Below, piece by piece: positions 51,094-59,674 of a stretch of DNA of 64,000 bases. Location: NCBI RefSeq assembly GCF_040640155.1, contig NZ_JBFABE010000003.1:1-64000 (forward strand), in the 5' to 3' direction. Position numbers and translations under genes: made by a program. Position 1 is the first letter of the stretch. Each line of letters opens with the position of its first letter. Origin of the DNA: Streptosporangium sp040640155 (GTDB lineage Bacteria > Actinomycetota > Actinomycetes > Streptosporangiales > Streptosporangiaceae). The notes under the pieces are model-generated. The model was given only the letters and a program-made list of their open reading frames with translations, was not told the origin of the DNA and ran no database searches.

Positions 51094-54015
51094 TCATGCC
51101 GTCGGGGCCGAGCGCATCCGCCACGAGGGCAGCAGCTCGTCGATCAGGGCCTCGGTCTCGGGCGCCATCCCGCCGCCGTAGGGGTGGGAGGCGGCCCTGC
51201 GCTGCAGGGCGTCGGCCACGGCGCGCAGCCGGACGGGGTCCCCGCCGAGGTGGGTGGCGCGCAGCAGGTCGCGCCAGAGCCCCTCGTCGTCGGCGGCCAG
51301 CAGCAGGCCGGCCCGCACCGCCGCCACGGCCTCGTCGACCTCGCCGCGGGCCATCCGCACCTCGCAGAGCCGGTGCGCGGCGTCCGCCACGCCCGCGGTC
51401 ACGTCGTACTCCAGGTCGTCGGCGGCCAGCCACGCGTAACGGCCGCGCGGGCGGCCGCTCAGCAGCGGGCCGCGGACCAGGTCCAGTGCCCTCTCCAGCA
51501 GCGCGTGGCGCCCCGCGTTGTCGGCGTGCGAGCGGCGGACGAGGTCGCGGAAGACCATCCAGTCGGTGCACACCTCGGGACCGAGCCGGAGCCGTCCGGA
51601 CTCGTCGGCGTAGAGGTTGGGCCTGCCCTGACCGTCGGTGCCCAGCCAGGCGACGACCCTGGCGATCGTGGCGTCCCTGACGACGGGTTGCACGCCCCTC
51701 GGCCACAGGATGCCGCCGAGCACCACGGGGTGGACGCCGCCGGGGTGGGTGGCCAGGTAGACGACGAGCTCGACGGCGAGCACCGCCCGCCCCTCCTCCA
51801 TGGGCGGGGGGCCGACGACCTCGGCGGGCCCCAGGATCCGCACCTCGACCGAGGGCCGGGCGGGGATGGGCTCCACCTCGTCGGGGAGCGGCTCGCCCTC
51901 CAGCCGGTCGGCCGCCAGGAACAGGTCGATCAGCGCCCGGTAGTGGCGGCGGGGCAGCAGGTGCGCCGCGACGTCGAACCCGAGCGCGTCCACCTCGGCC
52001 CGGCCCTGCTCGGTGATCTGCCAGTTCCAGGTGGCGTGCGGGACGTCGCCCGCGACGACGTACCCGGTGGCGGTCCTGACGCCCTTCCTGGCGAGCAGCG
52101 CCAGGCGCCGCCCCTCCTCCTCGGTGGGGGGGACGGCGGAGAGCAGGTAGTGCGGGGTCCAGGCCGGGTCGGCGGCGCGGCCCCGGACGCGGCCGGTGAG
52201 CACCTCGCCGCCGCGGCTCCCGCCCGTGGCCGCGGCCTCCGCCTCCAGCTCGGGGAGGACCTCCGTCAGGTCGCCCGCGTACCTGATCCGGTCGGGGGCG
52301 ATCACGGTCAGCTCCTCGCCGAAGCCGACCAGGGTGACCCGCATCCGGTCCGACCAGCGGTTGGTGGCCAGTTCCACGGCGAGCGCGGCCAGCGCCGCGG
52401 TGGTCTGCGAGCCGTGGATGCGGATCGGGCCGTGCGCGGCCTCCAGGTCGACGAGCACCCGGCCCTCGCCGTTGGAGCCGAGCGAGACCAGCCCCGGATA
52501 CGGCGCGGGAGCGTCGGCGAGGGCCTGCTCGTCGATCATCCGTCCCTCGTGCGCGGGCAGGCGCCAGACCTGGCCGCCGTCGTGGGCCGTCCAGGGGGCC
52601 GGGGCCTCGGAGTCGGGCGGATGCACCCACAGGTCGAGGGTCTGGGCCGACAGGTGCGCGGCGTAGATCGTGGGCGGGGTCCGGTTCTGGGCGGCGAGGG
52701 AGCGGCCCAGGAGCCTGAGCCCGATGTCGAGCATCCGGCTGCCCGGGGCGTCGGCACCGAGCCTGAGCGCGAGCTCGGCGTCGGCCGCGTCGTCCCTGGG
52801 GCGGACGACGCGGCGGCCGAACGCCCGGTGCCAGAGCTGCTGCCTGCGCCTGCGGCCGAGTGCCACCAGCAGCCCGGCGGCGGCCAGCGAGGCGGCGGCC
52901 AGGTAGTCGAACATGTTCGGGTCCTGCTGCCGCCCCTGGTCCTGAGCCGCGTCGTGGCCCAGGTCGGCTCCGGCGCCCCGGTCCTGCCCCGTGCCCTGCC
53001 CCGTGTCCTGAGCCGTGTCCTGAGCCGTGTCCTGCCGCGGGCCGGCTCCGGCGTCCCGGTCCTGCCCGGGGCGCTGTTCGGGGCGCTGTTCGGGCGGCGT
53101 CCGGGCGTCACGGTCGGCGCCGTCGCGGGGCGCGGCGGTGTCAGCGTCGGGGGCTTCGGGGGTGGCGGGGAGCCGTTCGCCGGGAAGGTCCGCGGCGTCG
53201 GGGGTGAACGTCTGGGTGCGGCCGTCCAGCTCGGCCGGCGTGCCGCGGTGGTCGGCGAGGATGTCGTCGCGCGACTCGGTGGCGGGGACGATGTGCACGT
53301 TGCGCGCGTCGTCGGGCATGTCCAGGACCCAGCCGGGCCTGATCAGGTCGGCCATCCGCAGGCGGCTGCCGTCCGGCTGCTCCTTGTGCTGGTTGAGCCG
53401 GTAGACCTCCGGGTACCGCCGCCCGTCGCCGAGGCACTTCTCGGCGATCTCCCAGAGGCTCTCGTGGTGGCGCCCGTGCGGCGGCTGCACCACGTAGACC
53501 TTCTTGGCCTTGCGCGCCGGCTCCAGCTCGGCCCGCTCGCCGGCGACGGGGCCGGACATCGTCGGCAGGCCGGTGGAGACGATGCCGGGGAGGGCGGGAG
53601 GCGGGGCGGTGAGCTTGGCGATCGGCAGCGCCACCGCCGAGACGGTGAACAGCAGCATGGCCGCGGAGACCAGCCGGTTGGCGATCATCTGGGTGCCGCC
53701 GGAGAGCGGCACCCGTGCCGGCATGCCGACCCTGCGCAGCCCGCCGTAGATCTCGACCAGCACGCAGACGACCATCTGCAGCCACGCCAGCCAGACCAGC
53801 AGGACGAGGATCGCGACGATCGTGCTCGTGCCCACCTGGCTGGTCAGCACGTCGAGGTCGAGCAGCTCCCGCGGGAGCGGCGGCCCGGCGAGCCGGAGCA
53901 GGGCGTAGGGGACGCCCGCGACGAGCGCGGCCAGGACGATCAGGGCGCCGAGACCCGCCAGCAGGTCTCCCGGTGTGCGCCTGGCCAAGCTGCGCGCGGG
54001 CTGTCGCGTGGGCAT
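51094..54015 (-). CDS. Membrane LysM-BTAD protein of the Tad operon
   Basis: A 973-residue protein. Three N-terminal helices (about 17-45, 62-90, 113-135) are followed by a LysM-like region (SLWEIAEKCLGDGRRYPEVY, RPGWVLDMP), then an Asp/Gln/Gly linker with repeats (QDTAQDTAQDTGQGTGQD), another helix (about 350-372), a central domain and a C-terminal BTAD-like TPR domain (residues about 735-970; GRHALLERALDLVRGPL). Such proteins occur in actinobacterial Tad loci and are thought to couple the pilus machinery to peptidoglycan or signalling. Length is unusual for its parts. Its role is not established. Confidence 0.85.
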   Translation of the reverse strand: MPTRQPARSLARRTPGDLLAGLGALIVLAALVAGVPYALLRLAGPPLPRELLDLDVLTSQVGTSTIVAILVLLVWLAWLQMVVCVLVEIYGGLRRVGMPARVPLSGGTQMIANRLVSAAMLLFTVSAVALPIAKLTAPPPALPGIVSTGLPTMSGPVAGERAELEPARKAKKVYVVQPPHGRHHESLWEIAEKCLGDGRRYPEVYRLNQHKEQPDGSRLRMADLIRPGWVLDMPDDARNVHIVPATESRDDILADHRGTPAELDGRTQTFTPDAADLPGERLPATPEAPDADTAAPRDGADRDARTPPEQRPEQRPGQDRDAGAGPRQDTAQDTAQDTGQGTGQDRGAGADLGHDAAQDQGRQQDPNMFDYLAAASLAAAGLLVALGRRRRQQLWHRAFGRRVVRPRDDAADAELALRLGADAPGSRMLDIGLRLLGRSLAAQNRTPPTIYAAHLSAQTLDLWVHPPDSEAPAPWTAHDGGQVWRLPAHEGRMIDEQALADAPAPYPGLVSLGSNGEGRVLVDLEAAHGPIRIHGSQTTAALAALAVELATNRWSDRMRVTLVGFGEELTVIAPDRIRYAGDLTEVLPELEAEAAATGGSRGGEVLTGRVRGRAADPAWTPHYLLSAVPPTEEEGRRLALLARKGVRTATGYVVAGDVPHATWNWQITEQGRAEVDALGFDVAAHLLPRRHYRALIDLFLAADRLEGEPLPDEVEPIPARPSVEVRILGPAEVVGPPPMEEGRAVLAVELVVYLATHPGGVHPVVLGGILWPRGVQPVVRDATIARVVAWLGTDGQGRPNLYADESGRLRLGPEVCTDWMVFRDLVRRSHADNAGRHALLERALDLVRGPLLSGRPRGRYAWLAADDLEYDVTAGVADAAHRLCEVRMARGEVDEAVAAVRAGLLLAADDEGLWRDLLRATHLGGDPVRLRAVADALQRRAASHPYGGGMAPETEALIDELLPSWRMRSAPTA
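52981..53091. repeat. 12-bp tandem repeats in the LysM-BTAD linker
   Basis: CCGTGTCCTGAG-type 12-bp units at about 52995-53035 and two copies of GGGGCGCTGTTC at 53068-53091 encode the Gln/Asp/Thr/Gly and Gln/Arg/Pro repeats of the linker. Confidence 0.75.
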
Positions 54016-54067
54016 TCGTCTCCCTCCTCGTCCGGATCGGTCGTCGGCCCGCCGGCGGGCCCGTGGT

Positions 54068-54565
54068 TCACGGCTGCGCGTCCTCCCCGGCGTCGGGGCC
54101 GGCCGTGGCGGAGGCCTCCATGTCCGCGCCGGGGAAGCCGAACGCGGCGAGGAAGAACGCCTTCCAGGTGACGGAGACGCCCACGGTGACCTGGTCCTGG
54201 CCGCCGGACGCGCACTCGGTGAGCTTCACGTCGCCGCCGCCGTGGGCCGCGACGATCTCCTCGGCCTTGGCGCAGGTCTCGTCCTCCCCCAGCAGCCGGA
54301 CCTCCCCGGTGGCGCGTAGCTGTTCCTCGTCGATCTGGTCGGCCGCGGCCCTGGCCGCCTGCTCGGCGACGTCGGCGGCGCGCAGCCGGGCGTTGATGGC
54401 GGCGCCGCCGTCCACGAGGAGCCCGGCCAGCAGGAACACCGCCACCGAGAAGATCGCCGTGAAGACCGACATCGATCCCCGCTCGCCGGTCCGGCCCGGC
54501 CCCCGCCGGCGTCTCCTCCCGCCTCCCGGGCGCGCCGGGCGCGCGGGCGCCCGCGACGGGGTCAC
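54068..54565 (-). CDS. TadG/TadE-like pseudopilin-type protein
   Basis: A 165-residue protein with a Pro/Arg-rich start, one N-terminal helix (GSMSVFTAIFSVAVFLLAGLL) and the motif GAAINARLRAADVAEQAARAAAD, typical of TadG-like Flp pilus assembly proteins. Its gene overlaps the next upstream gene by 4 nt. It probably sits in the membrane as a minor pilin or pilus-assembly factor. Confidence 0.8.
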   Translation of the reverse strand: MTPSRAPARPARPGGGRRRRRGPGRTGERGSMSVFTAIFSVAVFLLAGLLVDGGAAINARLRAADVAEQAARAAADQIDEEQLRATGEVRLLGEDETCAKAEEIVAAHGGGDVKLTECASGGQDQVTVGVSVTWKAFFLAAFGFPGADMEASATAGPDAGEDAQP

Positions 54566-54993
54566 GGCTCGCCCCCCTCGACCCTGCGGAACCGCTCGAG
54601 CTGGGCCACCGAGTCACCCCTCATCTCCTTGGCCGCGCCGAACCCCAGGAAGTCCAGGTTCAGCGAGCAGGTCACCTCGGCGCGGACCAGGCCGCCCGGT
54701 TCCCAGTCCGTACCGGCCAGATCGACCCGGGGCTCGCACTCCCCGGACAGGGACGCGCCGGCCGCCTCCCTGGCGGCGTCCTCGGCGTCGGCCAGGGTGC
54801 GCTCGACCGAGGCGGCCCTGGCCGCGTCCCTGGCCGCGCCGTTGACCTCTCCCTGGGCCTCGACCACCCTCCCGGCTCCCACCAGGAAGAGCAGGAACAG
54901 CAGCAGGACCGGGGCCAGCAGGACCGTCTCGGTGCTGAGCGACCCGCGGTCGTCGCCGGGCGGCGGGGGGACCCGCCGGAGCAGGGGGATCAC
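54562..54993 (-). CDS. TadE-like protein
   Basis: A 143-residue protein with the TadE-type N-terminal region GSLSTETVLLAPVLLLFLLF and a following segment GEVNGAARDAARAAS. TadE proteins are minor pilins cut by a prepilin peptidase before the Glu-containing segment. The gene has 4-8 nt spacing to its neighbours and overlaps the following TadG-like gene. Confidence 0.85.
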   Translation of the reverse strand: MIPLLRRVPPPPGDDRGSLSTETVLLAPVLLLFLLFLVGAGRVVEAQGEVNGAARDAARAASVERTLADAEDAAREAAGASLSGECEPRVDLAGTDWEPGGLVRAEVTCSLNLDFLGFGAAKEMRGDSVAQLERFRRVEGGEP

Positions 54994-55000
54994 TGGTGGC

Positions 55001-55534
55001 TCACTGGCACCCTTCGCTCCCGTCGTCGGGCCGGAAGCACTCGATGGGACCGCCGAAACGCGCGGTCACGGTGAACGTGGTGGACGGCAGCAGCGGGACG
55101 ACCTGGACCGCCGAGGCGGTCACCTCGACGCCCCGCTGGTCGCCCTCCTCCCAGGCCGTGACCGTGGCGCCGTCGAGGAGCTTGGGGCCGACGGCGCCGA
55201 TCAGCTCCCGGGCGCGGGACTCGGCGTCCTGCTGCCAGGAGTCGGTGTCGACCCGGGCGAGCCGTGCCCCCTCCCTGGCCGCGGCGTCGGCGATCTGGCG
55301 TCCGTGGAACCAGAGGGCGAACTGCACGACGAGCAGCACGAGGACCAGCACCACCGGCATGATGATCGCCAGTTCGACGACCGTGGCGCCGCGCTCACCG
55401 TCCCGCCGCTCTCGGACCGGCCCGCGACCCGGCCCGCGGCCCGGCCCTCGGCGGCCCGGCGTACGGCCGTGCCCCGGCGCGCCGTCGGGCGCGTGACCGG
55501 CCGCGTCACCGGGCGCGCGGTCACGGGTCCCCAA
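55001..55534 (-). CDS. TadE-like protein with long basic leader
   Basis: A 177-residue protein. A leader of about 50 residues rich in Gly, Arg and Pro precedes the TadE-type segment GERGATVVELAIIMPVVLVL and a Cys-containing C-terminus (ECFRPDDGSEGC). The start is uncertain: the proposed TTG at 55534 has a G-rich site about 8 nt upstream and overlaps the pilin gene by 14 nt. An upstream GTG inside the Gly run is an alternative. Processing before the ATVVE segment would free a minor pilin. Confidence 0.78.
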   Translation of the reverse strand: MGTRDRAPGDAAGHAPDGAPGHGRTPGRRGPGRGPGRGPVRERRDGERGATVVELAIIMPVVLVLVLLVVQFALWFHGRQIADAAAREGARLARVDTDSWQQDAESRARELIGAVGPKLLDGATVTAWEEGDQRGVEVTASAVQVVPLLPSTTFTVTARFGGPIECFRPDDGSEGCQ

Positions 55535-55790
55535 GTTCGCCGCCCCCACCGCCACCGCCACCGCCGCCCCCTCCGCCACCGCCGCCTCCGAAGTTGTTGG
55601 AGATCTCGGCCTGCTGGGCCTCGACGAGGCTCTTGATGAGGGTGGCGAGGCCGAGCGCCACCCCGGCGATGATGGCCGTGATGATGACCCACTCGACCGC
55701 GGAGGCGCCCCGGGTGGGGGCGTTGCGCGCCTTGTCGATCCGGACGCGAAGAACGGCGGTCGCGTACACGACCCACGGATGGTTCAGCAT
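55521..55790 (-). CDS. Flp-type major pilin with 17-glycine tail
   Basis: An 89-residue pilin precursor: basic leader, prepilin cleavage site before ASAVEWVIITAIIAGVALGL with the conserved Glu5, one hydrophobic helix, then EISNNF, 17 consecutive Gly and ELGDP. The Gly run is encoded by 55539-55589. Flp pilins are the subunits of Tad pili and are normally about 55-70 residues with no such tail. It is first after TadC, in the right place for the pilin. Confidence 0.88.
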   Translation of the reverse strand: MLNHPWVVYATAVLRVRIDKARNAPTRGASAVEWVIITAIIAGVALGLATLIKSLVEAQQAEISNNFGGGGGGGGGGGGGGGGGELGDP

Positions 55791-55792
55791 GG

Positions 55793-56728
55793 TCAGGACC
55801 CCAATATCTTCATAGCGGCGGGGAAACTCAGGAAGATCACGAAGCCGGCGCAGAGCAGGAGCTGGGCGACGAGCATCGACTGGGAACGCTCGCCCGCCTT
55901 TCCCTCGATCTCCGCGAGCTCGCGGCGCCGCATGGTGGCGGCGCGGGCGGTGAGGGAGGAGCGGACCTTGGCGCCGTCGTCGGCGACCAGTCCCAGGGCC
56001 GCCGACAGGTCGCGCAGCTCGTCGACGTTGATCTCGTCGCCGAGCTGGCCGAGGGCCTGCCAGGGGGTGATGCCGACGATCCTGGCGTTGCCCAGCGCCT
56101 GGCGGATGCGGGACATCGCCCAGTTGACCCCCTCCTCGCCGGGCCTCGGGCTGCCCACCGAGACCGCCATCATCAGCGCCTCGGGCACCCCGCGTCCCCC
56201 GGCCAGGTTCATCGCGACCAGGTCCAGGAAGGAGCCGACGACGTGCCGGAAGTCGCGGCGCATCCGCGCGGCGTCCCTCCTGATCTGCAGGTCGGGCAGG
56301 AAGAAGAAGACCGCGGCGACCGCGAGCGCGACCCAGAGCGGGACGGTCAGGGACGGCCCCGACCCGATCAGCACCAGCCAGCCGACCAGCAGGGGGAACG
56401 CCAGCAGCCCGGAGACCGCCAGCAGCACCTTGGTGGCGAGGAAGCCCTCGAACGACCTGCCGAGCAGCGCGAGGTCCGCCCTGGCGGAGGGGGCCTCCCA
56501 GCCCCTGGCCGCGTAGAGGCGGGCCATCCGCTCCCCCAGGCCGCGCCGGAACGCGCTGACCTCCTCGTCGGGCATGACGAGCCGCGCGCGGGGCGTCTCA
56601 CCGCCGTCCCTGGCGGCGTCGAGCGCCAGCAGCCGTGTCACCAGGCCGGGCCTGGCCGGGAACAGCGCCCGCACCAGCAGGAACAGCCCCATGCCGAGCA
56701 CCGAGCCCGCGAGCAGCGCCTCAGTCAT
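55793..56728 (-). CDS. tadC: TadC-like type II secretion F-domain protein
   Basis: A 311-residue inner-membrane platform protein. It has four or five membrane helices and a T2SF domain: VVGSFLDLVAMNLAGGRGVPEA, WQALGQLGDEINVDELRDLS, a final GERSQSMLVAQLLLCAGFVI. ATG 56728 has GGGAGG upstream and overlaps TadB by 8 nt. It forms the assembly platform with TadB. Confidence 0.9.
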   Translation of the reverse strand: MTEALLAGSVLGMGLFLLVRALFPARPGLVTRLLALDAARDGGETPRARLVMPDEEVSAFRRGLGERMARLYAARGWEAPSARADLALLGRSFEGFLATKVLLAVSGLLAFPLLVGWLVLIGSGPSLTVPLWVALAVAAVFFFLPDLQIRRDAARMRRDFRHVVGSFLDLVAMNLAGGRGVPEALMMAVSVGSPRPGEEGVNWAMSRIRQALGNARIVGITPWQALGQLGDEINVDELRDLSAALGLVADDGAKVRSSLTARAATMRRRELAEIEGKAGERSQSMLVAQLLLCAGFVIFLSFPAAMKILGS

Positions 56729-57608
56729 CGGCCACCTCCCCGCCGGAGGGCAGTCCCAGCAGGCGGGCGGGCTTGTCGAACCGGGCCAGGCGGCGCATCC
56801 AGGCGAACCCGGCGCCGAACAGCCCGGCGACCACGACGAGCACGGCCTGGCCGAGCAGGTTGTCGTACTCCTGCACGTAGGAGGGGTTGAACACGACCAG
56901 CACGACGGCGAAGGCGACGGCGGTGCCGACCACGATCTGCGCGCTGCGCCGGGTGGAGCGGCGCTCGGCCTCGACCCTGCGGCGCATGTCGAGCTCCTCG
57001 CGGGCCGACACGGCGAGCGCGCCCAGCACGTCGCGCAGTCCCGGGCCGCGCAGCTTGGAGTTGAGGATGAGGGCGGCCACCACCAGGTCGGCGGAGGGGT
57101 CGTCGAGCTCGTCGGCGAAGAGCCTGAGCGCGTCGGGCAGCGCCATCCGGGTGTGCAGGCGGTCGACCATGGACCGCAGGTGCGGGCGGAGCGTGGGGGC
57201 CGCCGCCCGGATCGAGGACGGGATCGCCTGCTCCAGCCCGGCCGCCCCGGCGATGGTGTCGCGCAGCGACTCGGTCCAGGCGGCCAGCGCCTCCAGCCGC
57301 CGCATCGCGGCGCGCTCCTCGGCGGCACCGCCGGACAGGCCGGGCCAGGCCATCGCGAGGAGCACCGCGCCCACCGCCATGACCGGCCAGCCGGTCACCA
57401 CCAGCACGAGCACGCCGGCGAGGGCGCCCGCTGCGGACCGGGTGGACAGGGCACGCAGGAACGCGCGCCTGCCGGCCGTCCTGTTCGGGGCGGACGGCCG
57501 GGGCCGCACCCCGTACACCGCGACGAAGAGCAGGAACAGCCCGGAGCCGACCGCGACGCCGGAGAGCATCACCAGCGGGTCGAACAGGCCCGGGGGCAGG
57601 GAGGTCAT
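56721..57608 (-). CDS. tadB: TadB-like type II secretion F-domain protein
   Basis: A 295-residue platform protein. Its features are several N- and C-terminal helices and a T2SF core (AAMRRLEALAAWTESLRDTI, AIPSSIRAAAPTLRPHL). The start overlaps the TadA stop by 4 nt. With TadC it receives the rotation or movement generated by the TadA ATPase. Confidence 0.9.
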   Translation of the reverse strand: MTSLPPGLFDPLVMLSGVAVGSGLFLLFVAVYGVRPRPSAPNRTAGRRAFLRALSTRSAAGALAGVLVLVVTGWPVMAVGAVLLAMAWPGLSGGAAEERAAMRRLEALAAWTESLRDTIAGAAGLEQAIPSSIRAAAPTLRPHLRSMVDRLHTRMALPDALRLFADELDDPSADLVVAALILNSKLRGPGLRDVLGALAVSAREELDMRRRVEAERRSTRRSAQIVVGTAVAFAVVLVVFNPSYVQEYDNLLGQAVLVVVAGLFGAGFAWMRRLARFDKPARLLGLPSGGEVADD

Positions 57609-58906
57609 CTCCAGCCCCCCGGGTCGTAGCCGAAGTGGGTGAGCTCCTCCAGGCACGACAGCGGCGCGTGCGGCACGACCCGGCCGTCGGGGGACATCGC
57701 GAACACCTCCGAGGAGAGCACCCGCCCGTCCACCCCGGCCACCTCGCGCACGCTGGAGACGAAACGGCGCAGCCTGCCGCCCACCGCGTAGTCGTTGCGC
57801 TTCTCGATGAAGACCACGAAGTCGATCGCGCCCGCGATGAGCATGTGGGTGGCCTCGATCGGCAGGCGCTCGGAGGCCTGGAGCGCGTAGGTGGCGATGC
57901 GGTTGAAGACCTCCATCGAGGAGTTGGCGTGGATCGTCGAGAGGGACCCGTCGTTGCCCTGGGTCATCGCGTTCAGCATGGTGACGATCTCGTCGCCCAG
58001 GACCTCGCCGACGATCACCCGGGAGGGGTTCATCCGCAGCGAGCGGCGGACCAGCTCCGCCATGGTGATCTCGCCCTGGCCCTCGGAGTTGGGCAGTCTC
58101 TGCTCGAAGGCGACCACGTTGGGGTGAAGCTCGGGGAACTGGTCCAGGCCGAGTTCCAGGGCGCGCTCGACGGTGATGAGCCGCTCGGACGGCGGGATCT
58201 CGTTGGCCAGGGCGCGCAGCAGGGTGGTCTTCCCCGCGTTGGTGGAGCCGGAGATCATGATGTTCTTCCTGGCCGCCACCGCGGCCGCGAGGAAGCGTCC
58301 CACCTCCGGGGTGAGGGTCCCGTTGCCCACCAGGTCGCTGAGGAACACCTTGCCCAGCCGGGAACGGCGGATGGAGATGGACGGGCGGACCGTCACGTCC
58401 ATCACGGCCGAGAGCCGGGAACCGTCGGGAAGGCGCAGGTCGAGCTGGGGGTTGGCGGTGTCGAACGGCCTGCTGGACAGACCGCTGTAGGCGGCGAGGA
58501 TCTGGATGAGCTCGACCAGTTCCTCGTCGGACTCGGCCACCGGGTCGCTCATCAGTTCCTGGCCGTCGGCGTAGCCCACGAACACCCGGTCGCAGCCGTT
58601 GATGTCGATGTTCTCGACCTCGGGGTCGTCGAGCAGCGGCTGCAGGCGGCCGACGCCGAACAGGGCCGCGTGGATCCCCGCGGCGAGCGCCTCCTCCTCC
58701 TCCGCGGTGGGAGGGGTCCTGCCGACGCCGATCTCCCCGCGGGCGAACTCCTCCAGGATCTGGGCGATCAGCGCCCGGGCGAACTGGCGCTCGTCCTCGC
58801 CGGTCATCGGCGGCAGGCCGCCGGCCTGGTCCAGTCGGCGCTGGTGGGCCAGCCTGTCGCCCACCTCCTGCCGGAAACGCTTGACCAGCGTGTGGTCGAT
58901 GCTCAC
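57605..58906 (-). CDS. tadA: TadA/CpaF secretion ATPase
   Basis: A 433-residue hexameric ATPase that powers Tad pilus assembly. It has the N-terminal helical domain, Walker A ISGSTNAGKTTLLRAL, Asp box GEITMAELVRRSLRMNPSRV, Walker B VIVGEVLGDEIVTM, and a His box NDGSLSTIHANSS. GTG 58906 has GGAGG 6 nt upstream. It overlaps TadZ by 4 nt and TadB by 4 nt. Confidence 0.96.
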   Translation of the reverse strand: MSIDHTLVKRFRQEVGDRLAHQRRLDQAGGLPPMTGEDERQFARALIAQILEEFARGEIGVGRTPPTAEEEEALAAGIHAALFGVGRLQPLLDDPEVENIDINGCDRVFVGYADGQELMSDPVAESDEELVELIQILAAYSGLSSRPFDTANPQLDLRLPDGSRLSAVMDVTVRPSISIRRSRLGKVFLSDLVGNGTLTPEVGRFLAAAVAARKNIMISGSTNAGKTTLLRALANEIPPSERLITVERALELGLDQFPELHPNVVAFEQRLPNSEGQGEITMAELVRRSLRMNPSRVIVGEVLGDEIVTMLNAMTQGNDGSLSTIHANSSMEVFNRIATYALQASERLPIEATHMLIAGAIDFVVFIEKRNDYAVGGRLRRFVSSVREVAGVDGRVLSSEVFAMSPDGRVVPHAPLSCLEELTHFGYDPGGWR

Positions 58907-59673
58907 GGTCGTCCTCCGCCCGGCACCGGCTCGGGGGCGCGGACCTGGGCGGCGAGACGTCCGGCCAGTTCCCGGGCGGTGCGGACCAGCAGGGAGCGGT
59001 CCAGGCGCCCGCCCCACTGGCCGCGCAGCAGTTCCGCGCCCTTGGGGTCGTGCGCGAGCCCGCTCACGAAGGCGACGTTCCTGCCGGTGCCGGTGACGAT
59101 CCGGCGTACCTCGTCGATCGTCGTGCGGTACTGCCGGGGGTCGGCGATCACCACCACCCCCACCTGCGCGTCGCGCGGCATCACCTGCAGGCGCTCGCGC
59201 AGGTGGGCGACGTGGTCCAGGCTCGCCCTGGTGAAGAGCACCACCAGCGAGGCCTCCGCGACGAGCTCGGCCAGTTGCGGGTGCCCGCCCAGGCGCCCGC
59301 AGTCGGCCAGGACGTCGGCGTGCGGCATCGTGGCCAGCGCCCTGCCGAGCGGGCCCCACAGCCAGGTCAGCCCGGCCGCCTGCTCGCCGTGCGTCAGCCC
59401 GGCCAGCACGTCAAGGCCGCCGATGATCTTCTGGGTGTGCTCGTGGATCTGTTCGGGGTGCAGCCCCCGGCGGGCGGTGGCTCCCAGGGTGAGCAGGCCC
59501 CTGCCGGGGTTGAGCACGCCGCCGTCGGCGGCGGGCAGCCGGTAGGCGATGTCCCCGCCCGCCGGATCGCACTCGGCGAGCAGCACCGGACGCGGCCAGA
59601 CGGCGCCGAGCGCGGTGGCCGCCGTGGTCACGCCGGGCGCTCCCTTGTCGGCGGCCAGCACGATGAGCGCCAC
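58903..59673 (-). CDS. TadZ/CpaE-like MinD-family protein with degenerate Walker A
   Basis: A 256-residue ParA/MinD-superfamily protein of the Tad locus, probably for positioning the pilus machine. The P-loop reads DKGAPGVTTAATALG: the first Lys (signature) is present at residue 10, but the second Lys of KGGxGKT is Val15. The Asp-Cys-Gly element (VLADCGRLGG) is kept. ATP binding may be weak or lost. GTG 59673 is the start; the C-terminal Gly/Pro tail is short. Confidence 0.88.
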   Translation of the reverse strand: MALIVLAADKGAPGVTTAATALGAVWPRPVLLAECDPAGGDIAYRLPAADGGVLNPGRGLLTLGATARRGLHPEQIHEHTQKIIGGLDVLAGLTHGEQAAGLTWLWGPLGRALATMPHADVLADCGRLGGHPQLAELVAEASLVVLFTRASLDHVAHLRERLQVMPRDAQVGVVVIADPRQYRTTIDEVRRIVTGTGRNVAFVSGLAHDPKGAELLRGQWGGRLDRSLLVRTARELAGRLAAQVRAPEPVPGGGRP

Positions 59674-59674
59674 G

